Of a stretch of 64,000 nt of DNA, positions 25,976 to 36,570 are shown in pieces. This DNA comes from Psychrobacter coccoides. Lineage in GTDB: Bacteria > Pseudomonadota > Gammaproteobacteria > Pseudomonadales > Moraxellaceae. The DNA lies in assembly GCF_017498085.1 (NCBI RefSeq), contig NZ_JAGBKM010000009.1, positions 44,462 to 108,461 of the forward strand, written 5' to 3'. How positions within the stretch are numbered: the stretch's first letter is position 1; every line of letters begins with the position of its first letter. The notes beneath the pieces were generated by a model. The model was not told where the DNA came from, ran no database searches, and saw only the letters and a list, made by a program, of their open reading frames with translations. The position numbers were made by a program, and so were the translations under genes.

Positions 25976-26133
25976 AATCAACCGGTGAAACTTTTATATA
26001 TTCAGGGTTTTAGAAAATATATTAACTTTCACAAATACAAATATTCACTAAAACGATTATAATCTCATCGTTTTTACGCACTACTCATGTAATCTTACGT
26101 AAATGTTTCGATACATCATGTATATTTGCGTAT

Positions 26134-27051
26134 TCATCCTTCAACTGTCAAACCTTTTAAAGGTAAATACTCGATAGGACTGGTTACATTGTCATCAAAT
26201 GTTACAATTTCAAAGTTATTTTCGTCTGACAATATTTCACGGACCAATAAATTATTTAAGGCATGGCCTGATTTATAGGCATTAAACCGACCCAAAATAG
26301 GATAACCAATCAAATATAGATCACCAATAGCATCTAGTATCTTATGACGGACGAACTCATCAGCAAAGCGTAACCCTTCAGTATTCAATACTCGCGTATC
26401 ATCAATAACAATAGCATTGTCCATGCTACCGCCTAATGCAAGGTTGTTTTTGCGTAGGGTCTCAATATCTTGTAAAAACCCAAAGGTACGAGCCTCACTG
26501 AGTTGCTCAATGAAGTTTTGTGTCGAAAACTGCAACTGCGCGTGTTGGTAGTCTTTATTAAAAGCTGGATGCTCGAAATCAATCTCAAAATTCAGCTCAA
26601 ACCCATCATAAGGGCGCAGCTCTGCCCATTTATCATCGACATTAACTCGTACCGGTCGCACAATTCGTAAAAACTTCTTCGGTGCATCTTGTTCACAAAA
26701 ACCTGATTGTAATAGCAAGCCTATAAATGGAGAAGCACTACCATCCATAATAGGAATCTCACTAGCCGACACCCGAATCAATAAGTTATCAATACCAAGG
26801 CCCGCAATCGCACTTAACAGATGTTCAACCGTGCCTACCCGGGTCCCACCAAACACTAAGTTTGAGGACATCATGGTATCTTGTACCAAAAACGCACTGG
26901 CTGGAATCGGGGCACTTCCCTCTATATCCGAGCGCTCAAAAATGATTCCGGTATCTATCGGTTGCGGATGAAACTCTAAATCGACAGGTTCGCCACTATG
27001 TAGACCGATACCTGTAATAGCAATCGCTTTTTTTATGGTTCTCTGGTTCAT
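26134..27051 (-). CDS. lpxC: UDP-3-O-acyl-N-acetylglucosamine deacetylase LpxC
   Basis: A 305-aa zinc enzyme that catalyses the committed step of lipid A synthesis. Start MNQRTIKKAIAITGIGLHSG is canonical and preceded by GAGGAAG. The zinc ligands show in GTVEHLLSAIAG (first His) and HKILDAIGDLYLIG (second His and Asp), and the catalytic histidine lies in AYKSGHALNN. It is the last gene of the division and cell-wall cluster, as in E. coli and Pseudomonas, but 519 bp behind ftsZ and past the ftsZ terminator, so it must have its own promoter. In E. coli LpxC levels are set by FtsH. Confidence 0.98.
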   Translation of the reverse strand: MNQRTIKKAIAITGIGLHSGEPVDLEFHPQPIDTGIIFERSDIEGSAPIPASAFLVQDTMMSSNLVFGGTRVGTVEHLLSAIAGLGIDNLLIRVSASEIPIMDGSASPFIGLLLQSGFCEQDAPKKFLRIVRPVRVNVDDKWAELRPYDGFELNFEIDFEHPAFNKDYQHAQLQFSTQNFIEQLSEARTFGFLQDIETLRKNNLALGGSMDNAIVIDDTRVLNTEGLRFADEFVRHKILDAIGDLYLIGYPILGRFNAYKSGHALNNLLVREILSDENNFEIVTFDDNVTSPIEYLPLKGLTVEG

Positions 27052-27437
27052 GGCTACTTCCTCACATATCTTGTTACAATTAGCCTAGTGTACCATTAGC
27101 TACCCCCTGTTCGCTATAGCAAAAAATAGTAATTTGCTTATTTCTTCAATTGATTTGACTTATCATGGACATTTTTTTGGTAAAATGTACTAATTATGGG
27201 CTTTTATAACTGTAATGATATCAATGGTGACAGCCTACCCTCTCTTTTCTATTGAGGCTCACAATAGCCGAGGTCATGAAACTTATATCAAAAACAGCCA
27301 AAGCTCTTTGTTTGGACTAAATAGCGTCTAGCCTACATAAAACATAGGCTGATTGACTTTTGTAAGAGTGTTAACTTATAGAGTAAGTGCATTAAAATGA
27401 TTGACTTGGCTCATAGTAAACTGAGAAATGAGCACAA
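27052..27437. other. Upstream region of lpxC
   Basis: About 385 bp between lpxC and the ftsZ terminator, AT-rich. It must hold the lpxC promoter, but I cannot point to convincing -35/-10 boxes. No gene seen. Confidence 0.4.
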
Positions 27438-27467
27438 AAAAAACCAGTACTTAAGTACTGGTTTTTT
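27438..27467 (-). terminator. Terminator of ftsZ
   Basis: A perfect 30-bp palindrome centred at 27452/27453, six A followed by CCAGTACTT and its complement, ending in six T. It is symmetrical and could stop transcription in both directions; ftsZ ends about 100 bp upstream on the minus strand. Confidence 0.85.
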
Positions 27468-27570
27468 ATAATGTTTATCAAAATATGCAAAGACAGTCTA
27501 TTTTTCTACCATTAATACATGACTAAAAATGAGTATTTATCACCATGTATTTAGAGTTAAATCAAACAAC

Positions 27571-28767
27571 CTATTTGTTTTGCTGGCGCTTTAGATAGTC
27601 TTGAATACTATTTGTTTTGGTTTGTGGCTGTTCTTGTGCCGGCGTAGAACGGGTCAAACTGTCTTGATAGGCGCGAGCTTGTGACAGTTTTTGACTGTTT
27701 AATGCGCTCGTATGCACAGTAGGATCTACTGGCTGCGTACTCGTCACAGGAGGTACGGATTGTGGTTGTTTGGCTTGCTCATTAGGACGCTCGTCTAAAG
27801 TAAGACCAGTCGCAATGACAGTGACATGAATATCATCGCCCATTTCTTCATCAACCACTGACCCATAGAATATGTTGGCATCGTCTGTATCCGTAATACC
27901 TTCTACGATTTCACTAATCTTGCTAAATTCATCCAAAGATAGGGTTTCTGATGAAATCACGTTGACCAATAGACCTTGAGCATTTTCTAAGCACAGATCA
28001 TCAAGTAGAGGCGACTTAATCGCTTTTTCAGTTGCCTGACGAGCACGGTCGTCACCACTGGCACGGCCGATACCCATCATCGCATGGCCTTTAGCTGTCA
28101 TAGCTGTGCGGATGTCATTAAAGTCAATGTTAATCAGACCTGAACGAGCGATGGTTTCAGCGATACCTTGTACAGCATGCAACAACACATCGTCTGCTTT
28201 TTTGAAGGCATCTTTCATAGAGATATTGCCGTAGACACTCATCAGCTTGTCGTTCGGAATGGTAATAATTGAGTCAACAAAATTGGTCAATTGCTCAATA
28301 CCCGCTTTAGCAGATTTGTTACGTTTACCGCCTTCAAACTTAAAAGGTGTGGTCACTACTGCAACTGTCAGCACTTCCATTTCTTTGGCTATACGCGCAA
28401 TAACTGGCGCGGCGCCGGTACCTGTCCCGCCGCCCATACCTGCGGTAATAAAGACCATATCTGAGTCTTCGAGCAATGTCCGAATGGCTTCTTCTTCACT
28501 CTCTGCCGCTTCACGTCCAACTTCTGGATTGGCACCTGCGCCCAAGCCACGGTTGGTTTTGGCACCAAGTTGTAATTTGTGCGGTACCGTTAGACGATCA
28601 AGCGCTTGCCTATCCGTATTGGCGCAGACGAAAGTAACACCTTTAATCCCTTGTTGAACCATATGTTCAACCGCATTACCGCCGCCGCCACCCACACCGA
28701 ATACTGTAAAGCGGGCTTGACCGTTGTTTAGAGGTTGGTTTTCATCTGGCATGGTGTATTTTGACAT
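27571..28767 (-). CDS. ftsZ: Cell division GTPase FtsZ
   Basis: A 398-aa tubulin homologue that forms the division ring. I start it at MSKYTMPDENQPLNN, where GGAGAA lies about 9 nt upstream; the open frame extends 19 codons further without a better start. GTP-binding signatures: GVGGGGGNAVEHM near residue 20, the tubulin motif GMGGGTGTGAAPV near 105, and the T7-loop NIDFNDIR. The C-terminal linker is Gln/Thr/Pro rich, and the conserved tail (SIQDYLKRQQNK), which binds FtsA, ZipA and others, is present. It has its own strong terminator. Confidence 0.98.
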   Translation of the reverse strand: MSKYTMPDENQPLNNGQARFTVFGVGGGGGNAVEHMVQQGIKGVTFVCANTDRQALDRLTVPHKLQLGAKTNRGLGAGANPEVGREAAESEEEAIRTLLEDSDMVFITAGMGGGTGTGAAPVIARIAKEMEVLTVAVVTTPFKFEGGKRNKSAKAGIEQLTNFVDSIITIPNDKLMSVYGNISMKDAFKKADDVLLHAVQGIAETIARSGLINIDFNDIRTAMTAKGHAMMGIGRASGDDRARQATEKAIKSPLLDDLCLENAQGLLVNVISSETLSLDEFSKISEIVEGITDTDDANIFYGSVVDEEMGDDIHVTVIATGLTLDERPNEQAKQPQSVPPVTSTQPVDPTVHTSALNSQKLSQARAYQDSLTRSTPAQEQPQTKTNSIQDYLKRQQNK

Positions 28768-28915
28768 AAAAAAGATTCTCCAGTTGCAGATAGCGTGATG
28801 GTCGATACGTGATAACGCACGCACATAATATACTATCGACTTACTATATATAAATGTATTTAAATTAAATAATTTCGTTTAAAGTGAGGCTTATGTTCCA
28901 TTATTCTAAAGATAT

Positions 28916-30256
28916 TTAGAGTATTTTTTTAAGTACACTAGTAAAGCGTTGTCCCACATTACGAAAGGTACTTTTCATCCCTCCCTTTTGCAATGCCTCA
29001 GGCTCGCTTTTTTCACTACGACGAAACTGCTCGCTTTGACTATAAAGCAAAGTACCAAATGCAGTCTGATAAGCACGATCATTAAGTTGTAAGTTGAGCT
29101 GCTTAAACAGTGCTTCATTATCAAAGTAACTATAGGCACTGATCGCCGGATGCGTATTAGACAATACCACAGGCATTTTCAGTAGCTTTTTGGCAAAAGG
29201 TACCATACCTTTAATCGTACTACCACCACCTGTCAATACGATGCCACGCTCAATGTAGCTGAGTAGACCTGCTTCGTGCAGCTGACGAGCCACCTCAGTA
29301 AATATTTGTATATAACGAGCCTCTATGATACGAGCCAAATTGTATACGCTGACATTGATCTCATCGCCTGAACCCTGCGGCTTAAACACAAAAAACGCAC
29401 TTGGATCTATACTATGAAGGTCCACTGTGCCATGTTGTTTTTTTAATTTTTCAGCCTCTATCATGGAGATACCCATATCTGCTGAGATATCCATGGTCAC
29501 CTCATGACCACCACTTGGGATACAATGAGTAAAGATAAGCTTGTTTTCTTTATAGACACAAAGACTGGTGCTTCCTGCGCCGATATCTACCAAGCAAACA
29601 CCTTGTTGACGCTCTTCACTCATCAACCCATACTCTGCACTAGTAACGGCATCAAACACAATATGATCAATCCCAACATCACAGCTTTGCAGTAGTTTTT
29701 GAATATTTTGTCGACTGGCGACTGGCAGCATCATCATGTGATACATCACCGTGATGTCATGGGCAAACATCTCGATAGCATCATCTACCATGGTTTCTTG
29801 TTCATCGATATAAATGCCTTGCTGACAGCAATGCATCAAATAATAATCCGAGGGCAGATCTTTGGATTTAGCATTTGCAAGCGCCTGTACCATATCCTTA
29901 GCGCTCACCGTCTCTTCTTCTACTGTGACATAGCCTGAGCTGTTTTTGCTCAATAACTCAGGGGTCGCTATCGTCAACCATACACTATGCACGCGGCAAT
30001 TGGCAGTATCTTCAGCATCTTGAATGGCCTGCTTGATAGCACCTTGCAAGCGCTCCCGATGTTTAATCTGCCCCTGATAATAATCACTGTTTTTTACCTG
30101 TCCGACACCCATAATTCGGATGTCATCTGCGGACACAACTCTGCCAATCACTGCATAGACTGCAGTGGCACTTATATGGACAACAACCAGGTTTTCAGTA
30201 TTTTTCATGTTATCAAACAAATTATCGCTAAACAGGAAACCAGATGATGTTTCCAT
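28916..30256 (-). CDS. ftsA: Cell division protein FtsA
   Basis: An actin-like ATPase that ties FtsZ to the membrane. Core features: VVVHISATAVYAVIGRV, the SHS2/1C domain with KNSSGYVTVEEETVSAKD, phosphate-binding VCLVDIGAGSTSLCVY and ERGIVLTGGGSTIKGM. A C-terminal amphipathic helix (VGQRFTSVLKKIL) should insert in the membrane. Residue DIGAGST replaces the commoner DIGGGTT. The start is uncertain: the first ATG gives 446 aa, and the ATG of MKNTENLVVV, 16 codons in, gives 430 and looks more typical, but neither has a clear ribosome binding site. It is in cluster order with ftsQ and ftsZ. Confidence 0.96.
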   Translation of the reverse strand: METSSGFLFSDNLFDNMKNTENLVVVHISATAVYAVIGRVVSADDIRIMGVGQVKNSDYYQGQIKHRERLQGAIKQAIQDAEDTANCRVHSVWLTIATPELLSKNSSGYVTVEEETVSAKDMVQALANAKSKDLPSDYYLMHCCQQGIYIDEQETMVDDAIEMFAHDITVMYHMMMLPVASRQNIQKLLQSCDVGIDHIVFDAVTSAEYGLMSEERQQGVCLVDIGAGSTSLCVYKENKLIFTHCIPSGGHEVTMDISADMGISMIEAEKLKKQHGTVDLHSIDPSAFFVFKPQGSGDEINVSVYNLARIIEARYIQIFTEVARQLHEAGLLSYIERGIVLTGGGSTIKGMVPFAKKLLKMPVVLSNTHPAISAYSYFDNEALFKQLNLQLNDRAYQTAFGTLLYSQSEQFRRSEKSEPEALQKGGMKSTFRNVGQRFTSVLKKIL

Positions 30257-30380
30257 TAGATTATTAAAAGAGTGTTATATTTAAACGATTACACGACACC
30301 TTAGTACACCAAATCAAGCACTTTTCTATGGGCTATCATTTTCATTAGGGCAAATTATTGTTGCCGAATGACAATTCATC

Positions 30381-31175
30381 TTAATCAGATATAGCTGTGT
30401 TTGATCCAGTTACTTTCCAAGCAATAGTAAAGCCATTCTTGTAGCGCAAATCGATAGACTGCATCTCTTCAAGGCGTGTACTCAACTGATTGCCTAATAA
30501 TTGACTAAGACTCAAGATTTTTTGCGCTGTATTTTCATTATCTACAATGACTCTTAAGCCATTATCAAAACGTACCAACCAAGTCATGCGAGGCGTTAAA
30601 ATAATATCTTCCACCCGCATACCAAGTGGGGCGTACCAATCATTAATCTGCTGCATTTGCTGCATGATTACCGGTGCTTGACTGGTTTCTCCTTGCAGAG
30701 TAGCAAACTGGGCACTTGTCAGCTCTTGGCTGTCTGCAGGAACAAATACCGTACCTTTGGCATCTACCAGCCGTTCGGTACCAAAATGCGCCACGGCCTG
30801 TTTTGGTAGCGCAGTAATAATGATGCCCTGTTGCCAATCACGAGTGACACTCACTTGGTCAACCCAGGCCAGTCCCATCGCTATATCACGCAAAGATTGC
30901 AGATTCGTGGTAAAAAAACTATTGACCGGCTGTTGCTTCATAGTCTGATGCAAAGCCTGATGCTGAGCAGCGGTCAATCCTTGAGTGCTAACTTGTATAG
31001 ACGCTGGAGGTGCCTCTCGTAGGGCTTTAATACCCATAACGAGTATCAGCAGCAACAGACCTATTCCTAAAGCGGTAAAAAAATATTTTGCCGCTGTGGG
31101 CAACTGCAAGTTGGTTTTTGGACGACGGGCGTTATCACTCATCAAGTCAGTTGCTCTGTTGACAGTTTGAGCCAT
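30381..31175 (-). CDS. ftsQ: Cell division protein FtsQ
   Basis: A 264-aa bitopic inner-membrane protein of the divisome that recruits FtsB/FtsL. A cytosolic N-terminus is followed by a single membrane helix (about 33-49), a POTRA domain (SIQVSTQGLTAAQHQALHQT, FFTTNLQSLRDIAMGLAWV, WQQGIIITALPKQAVAHFG) and a beta domain (about 130-255) with RLVDAKGTVFVPAD. TrpVDQVSV-type spacing and GTERLVDAKG match the family. It lies between ddl and ftsA, the standard position. A 293-bp gap separates it from ddl. Confidence 0.95.
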   Translation of the reverse strand: MAQTVNRATDLMSDNARRPKTNLQLPTAAKYFFTALGIGLLLLILVMGIKALREAPPASIQVSTQGLTAAQHQALHQTMKQQPVNSFFTTNLQSLRDIAMGLAWVDQVSVTRDWQQGIIITALPKQAVAHFGTERLVDAKGTVFVPADSQELTSAQFATLQGETSQAPVIMQQMQQINDWYAPLGMRVEDIILTPRMTWLVRFDNGLRVIVDNENTAQKILSLSQLLGNQLSTRLEEMQSIDLRYKNGFTIAWKVTGSNTAISD

Positions 31176-31468
31176 AATCGCACGTGTCCCTATATTTAAT
31201 ATACGCTATTGAGTCATTTGTCACTTAATAATTTGTCTCAATGATTGACATCCGCTGGCCATCATTTACCAACACTTTGCTGACATTGATATATTATTAA
31301 GTCAACTTTACCCTAAAATGAGATGAATCTTGCCAAAATAAACTTATTCTTACAATATTAACGTATTTCGAGGGCAAACAATAGCCCAACTTAAGCTGTT
31401 GTTGTTGATTTTACACAAGTTTACATGATGATGTGTTATAGCAGCTCTAGAGATACATTTAATGTTTC

Positions 31469-32587
31469 TTAAACTGTTTGCGCTAATATATGCCAGCATA
31501 GGCTCTCAAAGTCCATACCTCTTGCCTTGGCAGCCATTGGCACCAAACTATGACTGGTCATGCCAGGTACAGTATTGATTTCCAGTAGCCAAAAATTGCC
31601 ATTATTATCCTGCATGGCATCGATACGCCCCCACCCTTTTGCATCTACGGCACGAAATGCAGCCAAACTTAACGCTTGTAGATGTTTTTCATCATTATCG
31701 CTAAGGCCACAAGGAATATAATAACCGGTGTCATTACGGTTATATTTGGCTTCAAAGTCATAAAAGTTGCTGATATCAGCAGGCTCCAAACGTATCACGG
31801 GATACGCCTCATCATCTATGATGACGATGGTAAACTCACGACCAGTAATCCAGCGCTCTGCCATGACTTCATCACCACACTGGGCTGCTGTGGCATAAGC
31901 AGCTGGCAACTCATTTAAATGGTTGACTTTTGTCATACCGATGCTTGAGCCTTCATGAACTGGTTTGATAATCAGTGGTAGTCCTAGCATGTTTACCACT
32001 TGCTGCCAGTCCGTCTCGGCGGTTAATAGTGAAAATGGTGCCGTTGATAACCCGCAGCCTTGCCAAAGCTGCTTGGTACGTACTTTGTCCATACCCAATG
32101 CCGACGCCAATACTCCTGAGCCTGTTTGCGGTATGTCCAGCCACTGCAAAACCCCTTGTAGTAGACCATCTTCTCCGCCTCGACCATGCAGTACATTAAA
32201 TACTCGGTCATAATCACGTAACTCAGTAATGTCTTGATACTTAGGATCAAAGTGAGTGGCATCAACGCCTTGGTTCTGTAGTGCTTGCAATACCGCAGCA
32301 CCACTGTCTAAAGAAACGCTGCGCTCATTACTATGGCCGCCATAGACTACAGCGACCTTCCCAAACTCGCTGGCATCTTTTACCTTACTGCTTACAGTAT
32401 GAGACATAGGCTCATGGTCTGATAGGTGATTGACTTGATCGCTTTGTTTTTGTTGTGCAGCAGCTGCCAATGCAGGCTCCGGATTGGTAATAGTCGTCGT
32501 ATCCTCGGCGCTACCTATGCTATTAATGGCTTTAATAGGCGTATGCAGATGTGATGAATTACTATTGTCTTGGTCATTAACAGTCAT
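31469..32587 (-). CDS. ddl: D-alanine--D-alanine ligase with N-terminal extension
   Basis: An ATP-grasp ligase that makes the D-Ala-D-Ala dipeptide of peptidoglycan. The conserved core starts near residue 75: FGKVAVVYGGHSNERSVSL, then NVLHGRGGEDGLLQG, PVHEGSSIGM, and EINTVPGMTSHSLVP. The first 74 residues (polar, Thr/Ala/Gln rich) are not part of the usual 305-aa enzyme. The long start is nevertheless supported by GGAG 8 nt before the ATG at 32587; an internal ATG at codon 61 is the alternative. It lies 29 bp behind murC and is cotranscribed with it. Confidence 0.96.
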   Translation of the reverse strand: MTVNDQDNSNSSHLHTPIKAINSIGSAEDTTTITNPEPALAAAAQQKQSDQVNHLSDHEPMSHTVSSKVKDASEFGKVAVVYGGHSNERSVSLDSGAAVLQALQNQGVDATHFDPKYQDITELRDYDRVFNVLHGRGGEDGLLQGVLQWLDIPQTGSGVLASALGMDKVRTKQLWQGCGLSTAPFSLLTAETDWQQVVNMLGLPLIIKPVHEGSSIGMTKVNHLNELPAAYATAAQCGDEVMAERWITGREFTIVIIDDEAYPVIRLEPADISNFYDFEAKYNRNDTGYYIPCGLSDNDEKHLQALSLAAFRAVDAKGWGRIDAMQDNNGNFWLLEINTVPGMTSHSLVPMAAKARGMDFESLCWHILAQTV

Positions 32588-32616
32588 GAGGATGGCTCCA
32601 AAAGTTCTTTAAAGGC

Positions 32617-34077
32617 TTACTTAAGATATAGATTATTAGCAGCCAGCTCAACCGCTATCTGGCCTACGTTGCCTGCGCCTTGGGTGAGCAGCATGTCACC
32701 GGCTCTAAGTAGACGCTGCATCGTCGGGGCCAGATTATCTTTATCGATGATTGTCGGCTCAACTTCGCCACGCAGACGGATACTACGAGCTAATGCCTTG
32801 GTATCAGCCCCTGTAATTGGCGTCTCGCCTGCTGAATATACATCCAATAATAGTAACTCATCCACACTAGATAGTACTTCTACAAACTCATCAAAGCAGT
32901 CACGGGTACGACTATATCGATGCGGCTGAAACAGCATGACCAAACGGCGCTCAGGGAAGCTTTGACGTGCCGCTTTAATCGTGGCATCGACTTCCTTAGG
33001 ATGATGACCATAATCATCTATCAGCAGCACGTCCCCTTCATCGATCACTACAGGCGGATGCTGCTCAAAGCGGCGACCCACCCCTTCAAACTTTTGTAAC
33101 GCACGCTCAATGGCGGCATCGTCCACGCCTTCGTCGGTCGCCATCGTGATAGCCGCTAGGGCGTTATAGACGTTATGGATACCGGGGATATTCAAGGTCA
33201 AATGCAACGGCTCACGATCACGGCGCAGTACCGTGAAGTGGGTTTTTGTACCTTCTGTGATGACATCTACAGCTTGCACATCGTTGAACGGTTCAAGACC
33301 AAAGGTTAATACAGGACGCCCAATCTCATCAATCATCGCATACAGCTCAGGGTCGTCACCACAGACTACCGCTAGACCATAAAACGGCATGTTTTGTAAA
33401 AACTGAATGTAAGCGGCTTTTAGTTTATCAAAGCTGTTTTCATAGGTTTCCATATGATCTTGATCAATGTTGGTGACAATCGCTGACATCGGATGTAAAG
33501 ATAAGAATGACGCATCAGACTCATCAGCTTCGGCAATCAAAAAACGACTGCTGCCAAGGGCTGCGTTTTTGCCTGAGGCATTGAGCTTACCACCAATCAC
33601 ATAAGTAGGATCAAGCCCTTCTTCTGCGAGCATCGTCGTCAATAAGCTCGTCGTCGTGGTTTTGCCATGAGCGCCAGCCACGGCGATACCATGACGATAG
33701 CGCATCAACTCACCCAACATATCTGCCCGGCGTACTACTGGCAGACGAGCTTTGAGGGCGGCCGTAATCTCAGGATTACTGCGATCAATGGCGGATGACA
33801 CCACGATCACATCAGCATTGGCGATGTTTCTTGAGTCGTGACCGATAAACACCTCTATACCGATGTTTTGCAGTCGCTGCGTCACTAAGCTTTCTGCGAT
33901 ATCTGAGCCACTCACTTGATAGCCTTGGTTGCTCATAACCTCAGCGATACCGCACATGCCTGAACCACCAATCCCCACAAAGTGCAGATGCTGAATACGG
34001 CGCATTTCTGGAATTTCAATCAAACGTTTAGGCAGGGTATTGTCTTTAGACTTAACAGCAAAAGCAGTGGGCGACAT
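32617..34077 (-). CDS. murC: UDP-N-acetylmuramate--L-alanine ligase MurC
   Basis: A 486-aa Mur ligase that adds L-Ala to UDP-MurNAc in the cytoplasm. Seen: the N-terminal Rossmann segment [19 protein letters not shown], the P-loop [12 protein letters not shown] near residue 128, [24 protein letters not shown] and the C-terminal [14 protein letters not shown] and FQPHRYSRT motifs. Length is typical. It lies 269 bp behind murG and directly before ddl, as in other Pseudomonadota. Confidence 0.98.
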   Translation of the reverse strand: MSPTAFAVKSKDNTLPKRLIEIPEMRRIQHLHFVGIGGSGMCGIAEVMSNQGYQVSGSDIAESLVTQRLQNIGIEVFIGHDSRNIANADVIVVSSAIDRSNPEITAALKARLPVVRRADMLGELMRYRHGIAVAGAHGKTTTTSLLTTMLAEEGLDPTYVIGGKLNASGKNAALGSSRFLIAEADESDASFLSLHPMSAIVTNIDQDHMETYENSFDKLKAAYIQFLQNMPFYGLAVVCGDDPELYAMIDEIGRPVLTFGLEPFNDVQAVDVITEGTKTHFTVLRRDREPLHLTLNIPGIHNVYNALAAITMATDEGVDDAAIERALQKFEGVGRRFEQHPPVVIDEGDVLLIDDYGHHPKEVDATIKAARQSFPERRLVMLFQPHRYSRTRDCFDEFVEVLSSVDELLLLDVYSAGETPITGADTKALARSIRLRGEVEPTIIDKDNLAPTMQRLLRAGDMLLTQGAGNVGQIAVELAANNLYLK

Positions 34078-34346
34078 AGGGCTTCTCTTTATGAATAATA
34101 AATATAGTAGATTCAGTTCAAATGGGTTGCAGCGATACTGGGATGAATTTTCTCAGCCACTGTGTGAGCAGCACGCAAGGAAAGTTATACCAGTAGCGTT
34201 TTTAACGTTATAACAGCTTTATTGTCAACTGGCTATAGGATAGCCTAATGGGCAAAACTGGCACAAAACAGCTCAGACACTGATGCATCAGACAACCTGA
34301 AAGTACCGTTAAAGCTTTGACACGTTATTTGCTTTATAAAGCCAAA

Positions 34347-35432
34347 TTATAACGACTGCCAAATAATATCGGCAACGTTTTGGCTGGCATGACGGTTGGC
34401 AAGCGCATGGGCTTTTTTAGCCATCGTTAAGCAGGCGCCTCGATCAAGAGCCGCAAGCTCAGCATGCAAGCGTTCGGGCGTCAAGTCAGACTGGGGTAAC
34501 AAAATCGCCGCTTCATGATCCGTTAACGTGCGTGCGTTAGCGGTTTGATGATCATCGACAGCATGCGGCAGTGGGACAAAAATCGCAGCAATGCCAACGT
34601 TTTGAATCTCAGTAACCGTCAACGCTCCTGCTCGGCAAACTATCATATCTGCCCAATTATAAGCCGCTGCCATATCATCAATAAATGGCTGCACCACAAA
34701 CTCGTGCAGACCCAATTCTTGCGCCTCATAAGCGGCCTGAGTCGCTGCTTCATTGTCACGTCCACATTGATGATGTACTACAAAAGGACGGTCCGTCAAT
34801 GCCAATGCTTTTGGCACTGTCTCATTGAGCACCTGCGCCCCGAGTGAGCCGCCCACCACCAACAGCTTTAGGGGCGAGTCGTCATTGATATCATAGCGCT
34901 GGGCGGGCTCAGTGACACCTGTAATGGCATTACGTACTGGATTGCCCACGGTTTCGAGCTTCGCATCCTGTGAGCTATGAGCAAAAGTGTTCTCAAACGC
35001 TTGTAAGATTTTGGTGGCCATTTTGGCCAAGTAACGATTACTCATACCAGCGATGGCATTTTGCTCATGAATCACAAGCGGCGTGCCACTCAGACGAGCA
35101 GCAATACCGCCAGGCGCTGTGACATAGCCACCAAAACCTACCACCATATCGATACGATTACTGCGAATCACCTTGATGGCTGCCATAGTCGCTGACAATA
35201 AGGTAAACGGCAGTTTGAGTACTCGCCCTATACCTTTGCCGCGCAAGCCTTGCATCTCGATCGCATGAAAAGCATAGCCTGTCGGCTCAACCAAGCGGTT
35301 CTCCATACCTGAAGGCGTACCCAGCCAATGAATGACTGCACCACGTTGTGTGAGTTCCTCAGCAACAGCTAACGCTGGGAATACGTGGCCGCCTGTACCA
35401 GCAGCCATCATTAGTATATGCGGTGTCTTCAT
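34347..35432 (-). CDS. murG: Lipid II synthase MurG (GlcNAc transferase)
   Basis: A 361-aa GT28-family glycosyltransferase on the inner face of the membrane; it adds GlcNAc to lipid I. Motifs: the N-terminal glycine-rich loop GTGGHVFPALAVA, VVGFGGYVTAPGGIAA, HEQNAIAGMSNRYLA, VVGGSLGAQVLNE and the C-terminal donor-binding VCRAGALTVTEIQNVG followed by PHAVDDHQTANA. The ATG used is one codon inside the longest frame, with AAAGG upstream. It is the first cell-wall-cluster gene in the window on this strand; ftsW, usually upstream, is not here. Confidence 0.97.
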   Translation of the reverse strand: MKTPHILMMAAGTGGHVFPALAVAEELTQRGAVIHWLGTPSGMENRLVEPTGYAFHAIEMQGLRGKGIGRVLKLPFTLLSATMAAIKVIRSNRIDMVVGFGGYVTAPGGIAARLSGTPLVIHEQNAIAGMSNRYLAKMATKILQAFENTFAHSSQDAKLETVGNPVRNAITGVTEPAQRYDINDDSPLKLLVVGGSLGAQVLNETVPKALALTDRPFVVHHQCGRDNEAATQAAYEAQELGLHEFVVQPFIDDMAAAYNWADMIVCRAGALTVTEIQNVGIAAIFVPLPHAVDDHQTANARTLTDHEAAILLPQSDLTPERLHAELAALDRGACLTMAKKAHALANRHASQNVADIIWQSL

Positions 35433-35556
35433 CAATCTTGCCTTTATTGTTTTTACTTTTCATCGACTACAGGGGTTCGTTAAAGTGCTGGATAGAGGCC
35501 ATGGCTTAGCGCCTCAAACCTGCATAGTATAGAATAAGTTAAGTTACTTTATAAAG

Positions 35557-36531
35557 CTACTTATGCAAGCAACGTGCCTCTATCGCTACTATAAAATCAG
35601 TAGCTATGTCAGTACCACACTGATCATCAATCTCACGTACACAAGTGGGACTGGTCACATTAATCTCAGTGATACGGCCGCCAATTAAATCTAGGCCGAC
35701 AAACATAAGGCCTTTTTCTTTTACAATTGGCGCCACTACCTCTGCAACTTGACGTTCAGTATCGGTTAGCGGCATCGCCACCCCATTACCCCCTGCTGCT
35801 AGATTTCCACGAGTCTCGCCTTTGATAGGGATACGGGCCAAGCTATAATCAACAACCTCTCCATCAACGATTAAAACTCGCTTATCGCCATCGACAATCT
35901 CCGGCAAATAACGCTGCGCCATAATCGGCAAAGTTTCAAGCTCAGTTAATATTTCTAGCGTTACCCCGATGTTTGGGCTATCAGCAGTCAGACGAAAAAT
36001 ACCAGTACCGCCCATACCATCGAGCGGCTTGACGATAACATCTTGTTGCTCAGTGATAAACTTGCGAATATGTGCTTGTTTGCTGGTCACAATCGTTGGG
36101 CTCATATAGTCACTAAACCAGGTCGCAAATAGTTTTTCGTTACAGTCGCGAATGGCCTGCGCATCATTGACCACCAGCACGCCTGCCGCTTTGGCGTGAT
36201 CAAGCATGTAAGTTGAATAAAGAAAGCGCATATCAAACGGTGGATCTTTACGCATCAAGATCACATCGTAATCACTGACGGGACCTGTAGTCTTATCACC
36301 TAAAGTATAGAAGTTTTCAGGGTCACGCTTCACTGTCACTGGCTGCGTATCGACCATCAACTGTCCACGGTCTAACCATAAGTCATGAATCTGACAGTAG
36401 CCTAATGTATGACCACGATCTTGCGCTGACCACATCATAGCAAGGCTGGTGTCTTTTTTATAATTAACTTGCTCAATGGGATCCATAATGACAAGGATGC
36501 TCAGGGATTTATTCTCTTTTTCTTGGCTCAT
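35557..36531 (-). CDS. gshB: Glutathione synthetase
   Basis: A 324-aa ATP-grasp enzyme that adds glycine to gamma-glutamylcysteine. Typical segments: VIMDPIEQVNYKKDTSLAMM, MRKDPPFDMRFLYSTYMLD, VKPLDGMGGTGIFRL and INVTSPTCVREIDDQ. I start at the ATG of MSQEKENKS; a GTG four codons upstream is possible. It lies directly behind pyrE (27 bp or more) and 120 bp before murG, so the pyrE-gshB pair has taken the place of the division genes normally found upstream of murG. Confidence 0.97.
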   Translation of the reverse strand: MSQEKENKSLSILVIMDPIEQVNYKKDTSLAMMWSAQDRGHTLGYCQIHDLWLDRGQLMVDTQPVTVKRDPENFYTLGDKTTGPVSDYDVILMRKDPPFDMRFLYSTYMLDHAKAAGVLVVNDAQAIRDCNEKLFATWFSDYMSPTIVTSKQAHIRKFITEQQDVIVKPLDGMGGTGIFRLTADSPNIGVTLEILTELETLPIMAQRYLPEIVDGDKRVLIVDGEVVDYSLARIPIKGETRGNLAAGGNGVAMPLTDTERQVAEVVAPIVKEKGLMFVGLDLIGGRITEINVTSPTCVREIDDQCGTDIATDFIVAIEARCLHK

Positions 36532-36570
36532 GATAGGACTCACTTACTTAATGTATGTTGATAAGATGGT

